From Bradyrhizobium huanghuaihaiense (GTDB lineage: Bacteria; Pseudomonadota; Alphaproteobacteria; Rhizobiales; Xanthobacteraceae), in NCBI RefSeq assembly GCF_007830635.1, contig NZ_VLLA01000001.1:95868-159867 (forward strand): DNA of 64,000 nucleotides, given 5' to 3'. Positions within the stretch are counted from its first letter, which is position 1; each line of letters opens with the position of its first letter. Shown in pieces: positions 17,673 to 26,103 of the stretch. The position numbers were made by a program, and so were the translations under genes. Below the pieces are notes generated by a model. The model was not told the DNA's origin. It saw nothing but the letters and a program-made list of their open reading frames with translations, and ran no database searches.

Positions 17673-18809
17673 TCACAACCCCATCTGCCTTGACGCCAGA
17701 TCCTTCATGATCTCCTCGGTGCCGCCGCCGATGGCGTTGACCTTGACCTCGCGGTAGATGCGCTCGGCCTTGATGCCGCGCATGAAGCCGGCGCCACCGA
17801 AAATCTGCACGGCTTCCGAGGCGCAGAACGCCATGGTCTGCGTCGCCTGGTTCTTCATCATGCAGATCTCGGCGACCGGGCTTTCGCCCTGCTCCAGCCG
17901 CCAGGCCAGCATCTCCAGCATCGCCTGACTGGCCGCGACCTTCTGTGCCATGTCGACGATCTTGTGGCGGATGACCTGGTGCTGGACGAGCGGCTTGCCG
18001 AAGGTCTTGCGTTCCTTCGCGTAGGCGATCGCCTCGTCGAGGCAGACGCGGGCGAAGGCCGTGCAGCTCGCCGCCATGCCCATCCGCTCGCTGTTGAAGT
18101 TCCGCATGATGATCTTGAAGCCCTGGCCCTCCTCGCCGATCAAATTCTCGGCCGGCACGCGGCAGTCGTCGAAATGCAGCGTCGCGGTATCGGAGGCCCA
18201 CCAGCCCATCTTCTTCAGCTTCGTTCGCGACAGGCCGGGCGTATCGCCCTCGATCAGGAGCAGGCTGACACCGCCGGCGCCCTCGCCGCCGGTGCGCACC
18301 GCAACGGTCAGGTAATCGGCGCGCACGCCCGAGGTGATGAAGGTCTTTTCGCCGGTCACGACGTAGTGATCGCCGTCGCGCCGTGCCCTGGTACGGAGGT
18401 TCGCGACATCGGAGCCGCCGCCCGGCTCGGTGATCGCGAGCGCGGAGATCTTCTCGCCCGACAGCACCTGCGGCAGCACGCGTGCCTTCACCTCGGCCCG
18501 CGCCGCGCGCGCGATCGGCGGCGAGCCGATGGTGTGGCTCATCAGGCTGGCGCTGACGCCGCCGGCGCCGGCCCGCGCCAGTTCCTGGCTGGCGACGATC
18601 TTCATGAACTGGTCGGCGGCGATGCCGCCGTATTCCTCGGGGAATCCAAGTCCCAGAAGGCCGATTTCGGCGGCCTTGCGATAGAGCTCGCGCGGAAATT
18701 CGCCGGCTTCGTCCCATTCATGGGCGAACGGGGCGATCTCCTTCTCGACGAAGCGGCGCATGACGTTGCGGAAGGCGTCGTGCTCGGCGGTATAGAACGG
18801 GCTCTTCAT
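17673..18809 (-). CDS. Acyl-CoA dehydrogenase family protein
   Basis: The 378-residue acyl-CoA dehydrogenase has the ALAITEPGGGSDVANLRT motif in the middle domain, GEKTFITSGVRAD, and a C-terminal VQIFGGAGFMRGIKAERIYRE segment. It begins MKSPFYTAEHD at ATG 18809; the frame extends 32 codons upstream, but homology starts here. It is the first gene of the minus-strand block and faces the second acyl-CoA ligase across a 267-base divergent promoter region. The likely role is beta-oxidation of a branched or substituted acyl-CoA. Confidence 0.9.
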   Translation of the reverse strand: MKSPFYTAEHDAFRNVMRRFVEKEIAPFAHEWDEAGEFPRELYRKAAEIGLLGLGFPEEYGGIAADQFMKIVASQELARAGAGGVSASLMSHTIGSPPIARAARAEVKARVLPQVLSGEKISALAITEPGGGSDVANLRTRARRDGDHYVVTGEKTFITSGVRADYLTVAVRTGGEGAGGVSLLLIEGDTPGLSRTKLKKMGWWASDTATLHFDDCRVPAENLIGEEGQGFKIIMRNFNSERMGMAASCTAFARVCLDEAIAYAKERKTFGKPLVQHQVIRHKIVDMAQKVAASQAMLEMLAWRLEQGESPVAEICMMKNQATQTMAFCASEAVQIFGGAGFMRGIKAERIYREVKVNAIGGGTEEIMKDLASRQMGL

Positions 18810-19076
18810 CGTGGTCTCGCCCTGTTGGCGGATTCGTCGCGTCCACCATGGCTGGAACATTTGCCGTTCACTTGCGCAGAGTGGCTGACTGGGGAACCGC
18901 TTCACCGCAGCCTGCGACCTAGCAACTCAACGCAAGACGATTTTCATCCCTCGCAGGCCAACTCCAAATCAAAAAAAGACGTGGTGCACAAACTCCGGCT
19001 GGCCCTCGCGGCCACGCCGGGCATGGTGCCCGGCAAGAGGATACCAGGCGGCACAAATCCGCCGAGGGAGGGATTT

Positions 19077-20627
19077 TTGGCCGTTCGTTACTACGACTGG
19101 ATCGCCCACCATGGCCGCCGCACGCCCGGCAAGGTCGCGCTCATCGATCTCGCGAGCGAACGCCGCTTCAGCTATTCGCAGCTCGACGCCCGCGTCTCGC
19201 GCCTTGCCTCGTTCCTGCGTCACGGGTTGAAGGTCTCGCGCGGCGACCGCGTCGCCGTGCTGGCACTGAACACGACCGATACGCTGGAGGTGCAGTTCGC
19301 CTGCGGCCGGTTAGGCGCCATCTTCGTGCCGCTGAACACCCGCCTCACCGTCCCCGAACTCCAGTTCATCACCGCCGACTGCGCACCGAAGGTGATGATC
19401 CACGATACCGATCTGGCCGAGACCGCGCTCAGCGTCGCAAAGCTCTGCAACGTCGCGACCAACCTGTTGCTTGGCCCGGGCGGGACCTACGAGGCCGGTA
19501 TCGCTGCCGCAAAGCCGCTGGACCGTATCGAGGAGGTCACGCTCGATGACGTCTCGACCATCATGTACACCTCTGGCACGACGGGGCATCCGAAGGGCGC
19601 GACCATCACCCATGGCATGACCTTCTGGAATTGCGTCAATCTCGGCGGCCCCGCCTGCATCGGGCCGGCCTCGGTGCTGCTCACCGTGCTGCCGCTGTTC
19701 CACACCGGTGGGCTGAATTGCTACACCAATCCCGTGCTGCATGCCGGCGGCACGGTCATGATCATGCGCGCCTTCGATCCCGGCACGGCGCTCGGCCTGA
19801 TCAACGATCCCGCGCAGGGCATCAACGTGTTCTTCGGCGTACCCGCAATCTACCAGTTCATGGCACAGCATCCGGCCTTCGCGACCACCGATCTGTCCCG
19901 GCTGATCGTCGGCGGTGTCGGCGGCGCGCCGATGCCGGTGCCGCTCTTGAAGGTGTGGGAGGCGCGCGGCGTCGCGCTGCAGCAGGGCTACGGCATGACC
20001 GAGACCTCGCCGGCCGTGCTGGTGCTCGACCGCGAGGATGCGGCACGGAAAGCCGGCTCCGCCGGCAAGCCCGTGCTGCACACGGAGGTGCGCATCGTGC
20101 GGCCCGACGGCAGCGATGCCGATGTCGGCGAGCTGGGCGAACTCTGGGTTCGCGGGCCGAACATCACGCCGGGCTACTGGAACAGGCCGGAGGCGAACAA
20201 GACCGCCTTCACCGGCGGCTGGCTGCATACGGGCGATGCGACGCGCGTCGACGAAGAGGGCTTCTACTACATCGTCGACCGCTGGAAGGACATGTACATT
20301 TCCGGCGGCGAGAACGTCTATCCAGCCGAGGTCGAGAACGTCCTGCACCAGCTCACCGCGATCGCGGAAGCCGCCGTGATCGGCATTTCCGATCCGCAAT
20401 GGGGCGAGGTCGGCCTTGCCATCGTCGCCGTCAAACAGGGCCAGCGGCTGACCGAGGCGGATGTGTTCGCGCATTGCGCGGCCAATCTGGCCCGCTTCAA
20501 ATGTCCGCGCCAGATCCGCTTCGTCGATGCGCTACCGCGCAACGCTACCGGCAAAATTCACAAGCCGACCTTGCGCAAGGAATTCTCCGTCGTCTCGGAG
20601 GTCGACAGGAAAGTCGCCAACGCCTGA
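19077..20627 (+). CDS. AMP-dependent acyl-CoA synthetase/ligase
   Basis: The 516-residue ANL ligase has the P-loop YTSGTTGHPKG from residue 164, YGMTETSP at about 305, the GWLHTGD motif and a C-terminal NATGKIHK lysine motif. TTG 19077 is chosen because a strong GAGGGAGGG site sits just ahead and homology (VRYYDWIAHHGRRTPGKVALID) starts there; the frame is open far upstream only because it is antisense to the dehydrogenase. It is divergent from the acyl-CoA dehydrogenases and probably feeds acyl-CoA into them. The fatty or aromatic acid used is not predictable. Confidence 0.88.
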   Translation: MAVRYYDWIAHHGRRTPGKVALIDLASERRFSYSQLDARVSRLASFLRHGLKVSRGDRVAVLALNTTDTLEVQFACGRLGAIFVPLNTRLTVPELQFITADCAPKVMIHDTDLAETALSVAKLCNVATNLLLGPGGTYEAGIAAAKPLDRIEEVTLDDVSTIMYTSGTTGHPKGATITHGMTFWNCVNLGGPACIGPASVLLTVLPLFHTGGLNCYTNPVLHAGGTVMIMRAFDPGTALGLINDPAQGINVFFGVPAIYQFMAQHPAFATTDLSRLIVGGVGGAPMPVPLLKVWEARGVALQQGYGMTETSPAVLVLDREDAARKAGSAGKPVLHTEVRIVRPDGSDADVGELGELWVRGPNITPGYWNRPEANKTAFTGGWLHTGDATRVDEEGFYYIVDRWKDMYISGGENVYPAEVENVLHQLTAIAEAAVIGISDPQWGEVGLAIVAVKQGQRLTEADVFAHCAANLARFKCPRQIRFVDALPRNATGKIHKPTLRKEFSVVSEVDRKVANA

Positions 20628-20630
20628 TCG

Positions 20631-20661
20631 AAGCGCCCCTTGCGGGCGCTTTTTCTTTTTT
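20631..20661 (+). terminator. Rho-independent terminator after the acyl-CoA ligase
   Basis: The 8-bp perfect stem AAGCGCCC/GGGCGCTT with loop CTTGC is followed by a T-rich tract. It lies four bases after the ligase stop and separates it from the binding-protein gene 43 bases on. Confidence 0.88.
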
Positions 20662-20703
20662 GAAGTGCCTACCCCAGCCAACAAGAAACCCCAAGGAATT
20701 TCC

Positions 20704-21927
20704 ATGAAGAACAAGAAACTCTCCCTGCTCGCCGCGGCTGCCGCCATGACATTGCTCTCGGTCCAGGGCGCCCAGGCGCAGAAGAAATACGACACCGGCG
20801 TCACCGACACCGAGATCAAGATCGGCAATGTCGAGGCCTATTCGGGGCCTGCGTCCGCCTACGGCATCATCGGCAAGACCGAGGAAGCCTACTTCAAGAT
20901 GATCAACGACCAGGGCGGCATCAACGGTCGCAAGATCAACTGGATTTCCTATGACGACGGCTATTCGCCGCCGAAGACCGTGGAGCAGGTCCGCAAGCTG
21001 ATCGAGAGCGACGAGGTGTTCCTGGTGTTCAACGCGCTGGGCACACCGACCCAGACCGCCGTGCAGAAATATCACAACACCAAGAAGGTACCGCAGCTGT
21101 TCCTCGCGACCGGCGCCAGCAAGTGGAACGACCCGAAGAATTTTCCATGGACCATGGGCTTCCAGCCCAGCTACCGGGTCGAGGCCCAGATCTTCGCAAA
21201 ATACATTCTGAAGGAGAAGCCGGACGCGAAGGTCGCGATCTTTTATGCCAACGACGATTTCGGCAAGGACTACCTCGCCGGCATCAAGGACGTGTTCGGT
21301 GACAAGGCCTCGAAGCTGATCGTCGCCGAGGAGAGCTACGAGACCTCGGAGCCCTCGATCGACGCCCATATCGTCAAGCTCAAGGGCACCGGCGCCGATG
21401 TCTTCGTCAACATCGCGACTCCTAAATTCGCAGCTCAAGCCATCAAGAAGATCGCGGAGCTCGAGTGGAAGCCGATGCACCTGATGACCGACGTTTCGGT
21501 GTCGATCGGCGCGGTGATGAAGCCGGCCGGCCTCGAGGCATCCGAAGGCGTGCTGTCGGCCGGTTATCTGAAGGATGCCTCGGATCCGCAGTGGAAGGAC
21601 GACGAGGGCATGAAGAAGTTTATGACCTTCATCGACAAGTACATGCCCGGCGCAAACATCTCCGACGCCAATCTGGTTTACGCCTATGCTGCGGCCCAGA
21701 CGATGGTGCAGGTGCTGAAGCAGTCCGGCGACAATCTGACCCGTGAGAACGTGATGAAGCAGGCTGCCAGCCTGAAGGACTTCGTCCCCGACACGCTGAT
21801 CCCCGGCATCAAGATCAACACCTCGTCCACGGACTTCGCGCCGATCGAGCAGCTCAAGATGTGGCGGTTCAAGAAGGGCCAGTGGGAGCTGTTCGGCGAC
21901 ATCATCAGCGCCGACCCGAGCGGCTAG
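20704..21927 (+). CDS. ABC transporter substrate-binding protein, branched-chain amino acid type (orphan)
   Basis: The 407-residue periplasmic-binding-protein-like I (LivJ/Peripla_BP_6) protein has a signal peptide, residues 1 to about 27 (MKNKKLSLL...GAQA|QKK). It shows the family's VTDTEIKIGNVEAYSGPASAYG entry and INGRKINWISYDDGYSP block. ATG 20704 follows CAAGGAATTTCC. No permease or ATPase accompanies it, so it must use components encoded elsewhere or serve as a sensor. Flanking terminators make it a single-gene transcript. The ligand may be an aromatic or branched acid matching the nearby ligase; this is inference. Confidence 0.9.
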   Translation: MKNKKLSLLAAAAAMTLLSVQGAQAQKKYDTGVTDTEIKIGNVEAYSGPASAYGIIGKTEEAYFKMINDQGGINGRKINWISYDDGYSPPKTVEQVRKLIESDEVFLVFNALGTPTQTAVQKYHNTKKVPQLFLATGASKWNDPKNFPWTMGFQPSYRVEAQIFAKYILKEKPDAKVAIFYANDDFGKDYLAGIKDVFGDKASKLIVAEESYETSEPSIDAHIVKLKGTGADVFVNIATPKFAAQAIKKIAELEWKPMHLMTDVSVSIGAVMKPAGLEASEGVLSAGYLKDASDPQWKDDEGMKKFMTFIDKYMPGANISDANLVYAYAAAQTMVQVLKQSGDNLTRENVMKQAASLKDFVPDTLIPGIKINTSSTDFAPIEQLKMWRFKKGQWELFGDIISADPSG

Positions 21928-21953
21928 CTCGCGACGCATGGTCCGCGCACGAA

Positions 21954-21983
21954 AGATGGCGGCCGCGAGGCCGCCATCTCTTT
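21954..21983. terminator. Hairpin terminator between convergent genes
   Basis: An 11-bp perfect stem AGATGGCGGCC/GGCCGCCATCT with loop GCGA is followed by CTTT. It lies between the binding-protein end and the convergent XRE regulator, and likely ends the plus-strand transcript. Confidence 0.8.
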
Positions 21984-21997
21984 ATCCGCGGGTGAAC

Positions 21998-22759
21998 CTA
22001 GGCCGGCAGGAACAGCGCGAACGGCTCTTCCACCGTGCGACGCAGGTGCTTTCGGTACAGCTCATAGTTGGCATCGCCGGGCGCGACGCGTCCCAAAGAC
22101 GGTTTTGGAATGTTCCTGATCGGCACATAGGCGATGGGCGCGGCGATCGGCGTCAGCTGCGAGCCGGGGCCGGCGCGGAGCGTCGAGATGATGCCGTACA
22201 TCTCGCCGGCGACCGTCGGCCGCGACACCGTGATCACACGGTGCTGACCATGCTTGATGATGACGAGATAGATGAAGCCGGACTGATGGGGAACGGCGAC
22301 CTCGCCGGTGTGCTCATAGGCGGTATCGGTCCGCTCGCCCTCGCGGAACACCAGCGATGAGACCTTCGGCTCCCAGACGATCTCGGTGCGGTAGGCGAAG
22401 ATCGCATCCTTGTCGCCGAAGGACGGCCGCAGCGTGATGTAGACGTCCTCGAGCCAGGTCACCGCGCGATGCGCATAGGAGCCGAGGCTGTCGGGCGCGA
22501 CGTCGTTTGCGGCGGGAGGCGTCACCACGGCGGCGCTCTTGCGCAGGGACACACCCAGCGCCTGCTCGAGCCGGACCGTCGTCGCCAAGGTGAACGGCCG
22601 GCGGCCGCCTAAAACCTTCTCCAGCGTCGACAGACTAAGCTTGGCCTGCTCGGCCAGCGCCTGCCGGGAGATCCGGCGTCTGGCCAGCTCCTCGCGAATG
22701 GTCTCCGCGATCTCGCGGCTCTGCTCGTCTGAAAGCCGCTTGTCGGCCTGCGTCTGCAT
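21998..22759 (-). CDS. XRE-family helix-turn-helix regulator with C-terminal effector-like domain
   Basis: The 253-residue protein has an N-terminal HTH_XRE (residues about 20-70: SRQALAEQAKLSLSTLEKVLGGRRPFT) followed by a roughly 150-residue C-terminal region. ATG 22759 is taken as the start; an in-frame TTG two codons upstream is possible. It diverges from the VIT/vWA protein gene with a 187-base shared control region. It may regulate that gene or itself. The ligand, if any, is unknown. Confidence 0.8.
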   Translation of the reverse strand: MQTQADKRLSDEQSREIAETIREELARRRISRQALAEQAKLSLSTLEKVLGGRRPFTLATTVRLEQALGVSLRKSAAVVTPPAANDVAPDSLGSYAHRAVTWLEDVYITLRPSFGDKDAIFAYRTEIVWEPKVSSLVFREGERTDTAYEHTGEVAVPHQSGFIYLVIIKHGQHRVITVSRPTVAGEMYGIISTLRAGPGSQLTPIAAPIAYVPIRNIPKPSLGRVAPGDANYELYRKHLRRTVEEPFALFLPA

Positions 22760-22946
22760 CGTCAACCCTGCCCTGGGAGTGCCATCCTAGCAGGGCGGAC
22801 AAACCAGCACAAAACCGCACATGGCCGCCCCGGCGGCGGGCCCGTCCGGCTGGCGGCGGCGGAACATTGCCGATCATTCTGCTCGCGAAATCAGGCCCTC
22901 CCGGCGGATGCTGAAGGCCAGCAAACACCCTTCGGGAGCAGGCCAA

Positions 22947-25211
22947 ATGAGTACCTACGACACCGCCGAGGACGACGAACACCCCCTGCTCGGCCGGCTG
23001 ATCAAGGTCGGATTGTTTCTCCTCGCGCAGTGCATCGCGGTGATGCTGGTCGCCTTCGTGGCGCTGCTGGTGAGCTTCGGGACGGGTTGGTCGGCAACGA
23101 CGGAACAGGCCAGCCTGCTTCAGCCCGGCGAGGCACGGTCGGGCAGCCTGCTGCTGAAGGAGGACGGAGCCTATACCGAGGCGATCCGCCTCGGCACCGA
23201 CATCGACATCACGGTATCGGGCCCGACGCTACGCGCCCGCGTCACCCAGGTGTTTCGCAATCCGACCAAGGACTGGGTCGAGGCCACCTATGTCTATCCG
23301 CTCGCAACCAATGGTGCCGTCGACGCACTGAAGATGGTGGTCGGCGACCGCGTCATCGTCGGCGACGTCAAGGAGCGGCAGCAGGCCCGCGTGATCTACG
23401 AGCAGGCGCGCAGCGCCGGCCAGAAGGCCGCGCTGACCGAGCAGGAGCGGCCCAACATCTTCACAAACTCGGTCGCCAATATCGGCCCCGGCGAAACCGT
23501 GCTGGTGCAGATCGAATACCAGGAGCCGGTGCACCAATCCGGTAATGAATATTCGATGCGCCTGCCGCTGGTGGTCGCCCCGCGCTACAATCCGGCGCCG
23601 ATCGTGCAGAGCGTCGACTTCCGCCAGGACGGCTCCGGCTGGGGCGCGACGACGTCGAACCCGGTGCCGGATCGCGATCGTATCTCGCCGCCTGTGCTGG
23701 ATCCCGCGAAGAACGTACCGGTCAATCCGACCAGCATCGCGGTGCGCCTGAAGGCCGGCTTTGCGCTCGGCGAGGTCAGGAGTCACCACCACAACGTCAA
23801 GATCGAAAGCCCTGATAACACGACGCATGTCGTCTCGCTCGCTGACGGCGCCGTCCCCGCGGACCGCGATTTCGAGCTGACCTGGAAACCAGCTGCCGAG
23901 AAGGCCCCGTCGGTCGGCCTGTTCCGCGAGCATGTCGGCGATGCCGACTATTTGCTCGCCTTCGTGACGCCGCCCAGCGCCGAACAGGCAACGCAGAAGC
24001 CGCTGCCGCGCGAGGTCGTGTTCGTGATCGACAATTCCGGTTCGATGGGCGGCACCTCCATCGTCCAGGCCAAGGCGAGCCTGCTCTATGCCCTCGGCCG
24101 CCTGCAGCCCAATGACCGGTTCAACGTGATCCGTTTCGACGACACCATGGACGTGCTGTTCCCGGCCTCCGTGCCGGCGGACGCCGCCCATGTCGGCGAA
24201 GCGAATGCGTTCGTCAGCGCGTTGCAGGCGCGCGGCGGCACCGAGATGGTGCCGGCGATGCGCGCCGCGCTGACCGACAAGATCAGCGACACGAGCATGG
24301 TTCGCCAGGTTGTGTTCCTGACCGACGGTGCGATCGGCAACGAGCAGCAATTGTTCGAGACCATCACGGCGATGCGCGGCCGCTCGCGCGTGTTCATGGT
24401 CGGCATCGGGTCTGCGCCCAACACCTATCTGATGACGCGCGCCGCCGAGCTCGGCCGCGGGGCCTTCACCCATATCGGCTCGGTCGAGCAGGTCGAGGAG
24501 CGCATGCGCGGCCTGTTCGCCAAGCTGGAAAACCCGGCGGTGACCGGCCTCACCGCAAAATTCTCCGACGCCAAGGCCGACGTCACGCCGGCGATCATTC
24601 CGGACGTCTATCGCGACGAGCCGCTGGTGCTGGCGGCGAGGCTCGACAAGCTCGCCGGCTCGCTTGAGATCAAGGGACGCGTCGGCGACCGCCCCTGGTC
24701 GGTGACGCTGCCGCTGCAGAACGCCGCCGAAGGCAAGGGCCTGTCAAAGCTCTGGGCTCGGCGCAAGATCGGCGATGCCGAGGTGGCACGCACCTTGCGC
24801 GAGATGACGCCAGATGACTCCGACAAGGCGATCCTGGCGCTGGCGCTCGACCATCAGCTCGTTACGCGGCTCACCAGCCTCGTCGCGGTCGACAAGACCC
24901 CGAGCCGGCCCGAGGGCGAACCGCTCAAGCTCAGCGACCTGCCGATCAATCTGCCGGCCGGCTGGGATTTCGAGAAAGTGTTCGGCGAACGGCCGCATCT
25001 GACGCCGACGCAGCTGCGCGAGCGCCATGCCGATGCGCGCAATCAGCCGGCGACGCGACGGCCGGCGCCCGCCGCACCCGATGCGATCCGTTTGCCCAAG
25101 ACCGCAACCTCGGCCGAGCTGAAGATGATCGCAGGCTTCATCCTGATCGTGCTCGCCCTGGTCCTGTTCGTGTTCAACCGGCGTCAGCCCTTGCTCACTG
25201 ACGCCGCTTGA
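22947..25211 (+). CDS. VIT + vWA domain surface protein, sortase substrate (marine proteobacterial sortase-target type)
   Basis: The 754-residue protein has an N-terminal membrane segment (residues about 14-38), a VIT domain with the diagnostic VTQVFRNPTKDWVEATYVYPL stretch (about 95-115), and a von Willebrand A domain whose metal-ion site DNSGSMG starts at residue 362. The C-terminus has LPKTA (716-720), a hydrophobic helix and an RR tail, the layout of a sortase sorting signal. A sortase gene follows 181 bases downstream. The protein is presumably cleaved after the Thr and attached to a cell-envelope acceptor. The function of the family is not known to me. ATG 22947 is supported by its position just before the conserved N-terminus. 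Confidence 0.85.
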   Translation: MSTYDTAEDDEHPLLGRLIKVGLFLLAQCIAVMLVAFVALLVSFGTGWSATTEQASLLQPGEARSGSLLLKEDGAYTEAIRLGTDIDITVSGPTLRARVTQVFRNPTKDWVEATYVYPLATNGAVDALKMVVGDRVIVGDVKERQQARVIYEQARSAGQKAALTEQERPNIFTNSVANIGPGETVLVQIEYQEPVHQSGNEYSMRLPLVVAPRYNPAPIVQSVDFRQDGSGWGATTSNPVPDRDRISPPVLDPAKNVPVNPTSIAVRLKAGFALGEVRSHHHNVKIESPDNTTHVVSLADGAVPADRDFELTWKPAAEKAPSVGLFREHVGDADYLLAFVTPPSAEQATQKPLPREVVFVIDNSGSMGGTSIVQAKASLLYALGRLQPNDRFNVIRFDDTMDVLFPASVPADAAHVGEANAFVSALQARGGTEMVPAMRAALTDKISDTSMVRQVVFLTDGAIGNEQQLFETITAMRGRSRVFMVGIGSAPNTYLMTRAAELGRGAFTHIGSVEQVEERMRGLFAKLENPAVTGLTAKFSDAKADVTPAIIPDVYRDEPLVLAARLDKLAGSLEIKGRVGDRPWSVTLPLQNAAEGKGLSKLWARRKIGDAEVARTLREMTPDDSDKAILALALDHQLVTRLTSLVAVDKTPSRPEGEPLKLSDLPINLPAGWDFEKVFGERPHLTPTQLRERHADARNQPATRRPAPAAPDAIRLPKTATSAELKMIAGFILIVLALVLFVFNRRQPLLTDAA

Positions 25212-25240
25212 GAGAGGAGCATCCCCGAACTCCTCTGTTA

Positions 25241-25287
25241 GCGCGCGCGGCTGCCCGTCCCGTACAACGGCCGCGCGCGCCTTTTTA
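25241..25287 (+). terminator. Long-stem terminator between vWA gene and sortase
   Basis: An 11-bp perfect stem GCGCGCGCGGC/GCCGCGCGCGC with an 18-base loop is followed by CTTTTTATT. It sits 29 bases after the vWA protein stop and would reduce read-through into the sortase gene. Confidence 0.75.
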
Positions 25288-25292
25288 TTGAT

Positions 25293-25380
25293 CGTCATTG
25301 CGAGGAGCGAAGCGACGAAGCAATCCAGACTGCCGCCGCGGAGACAGTCTGGATTGCTTCGCTTCGCTCGCAATGACGGG
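25293..25380. repeat. Palindromic repeat (CGTCATTGCGAGGAGCGAAGC family)
   Basis: A near-copy of the 13407-13493 element with the same outer arms and inner AAGCAATCCAGACTG/CAGTCTGGATTGCTT stem. It lies directly before the sortase start codon. Confidence 0.88.
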
Positions 25381-25392
25381 AGACGAAGCACA

Positions 25393-25980
25393 ATGCCCCG
25401 CCTCATCTCTCCCCCGGTCTTGGCGCTGATCGGCCTCATCCTGTTCGGCGATGGCGCCTACATCCACGCCAAGGCGTGGCTGGCGCAGGTGCTGCTGGAA
25501 CGGGCGTTCGACCGAAGCATTGCGATGGGACAGGCGGTCAAGCCGTGGTCCTGGGCCGACACCTGGCCGGTCGCGCGGATCGAGGTGAAGCGGATCGGCG
25601 CCAGCGCCATCGTGCTGGAAGGCGCGAGCGGACAGGCGCTCGCTTTCGGACCCGGCCATATCCAGCACACGGCCGATGCGGGCGAACGCGGGATTGCCGT
25701 CTATGCCGCGCATCGCGATACTCATTTCCGCTTCCTGCGCAATGTTGTCATGGGTGACATCATCGATGTCACACGCAGCGACGGCCAACATTTTCGCTAT
25801 CGCGCAGATTCCTCGGCCGTGGTTCGCTTCGATGAATCAGGTATCGACGCCACGGAAGGGGGATTCGAGCTTGTCCTCGCGACCTGCTGGCCATTCGATG
25901 CCGTCACATCCGGCCCCGAGCGCTACATCCTGCATGCAACATTGATTGGGAGCCGACAGATAGATCGCCGATCGGAATGA
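25393..25980 (+). CDS. Class GN-like sortase
   Basis: The 195-residue membrane-anchored transpeptidase has an N-terminal signal-anchor (residues about 5-20). The catalytic set is visible: His107 in VYAAHRDTHF, Cys165 in LVLATCWPF and Arg177 in GPERYILH. The TLxTC-type sequence appears here as LATC. The PWSWADTWPVAR segment near 51-62 is typical of the proteobacterial GN class. It recognises an LPxT-like signal, and the vWA protein just upstream carries LPKTA. The ATG lies 13 bases after a palindromic repeat with only a weak ribosome-binding site. Confidence 0.9.
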   Translation: MPRLISPPVLALIGLILFGDGAYIHAKAWLAQVLLERAFDRSIAMGQAVKPWSWADTWPVARIEVKRIGASAIVLEGASGQALAFGPGHIQHTADAGERGIAVYAAHRDTHFRFLRNVVMGDIIDVTRSDGQHFRYRADSSAVVRFDESGIDATEGGFELVLATCWPFDAVTSGPERYILHATLIGSRQIDRRSE

Positions 25981-26103
25981 CACGCATCGACGCGCACTTC
26001 ATTCCACCACACGGCATACCAGCCACACGGTTGCCACTCCGAAGGACTCGCCATAGAAGAGAGTGACGCGCCACCAAATAAGAACAACAGGTGAGGTCAC
26101 GCC

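Noticed and set aside
17964..19076. N-terminal extension of the second acyl-CoA ligase by about 370 codons
   Set aside because: The extension is antisense to the acyl-CoA dehydrogenase and has no homology; a strong ribosome-binding site and conserved N-terminus place the start at TTG 19077.
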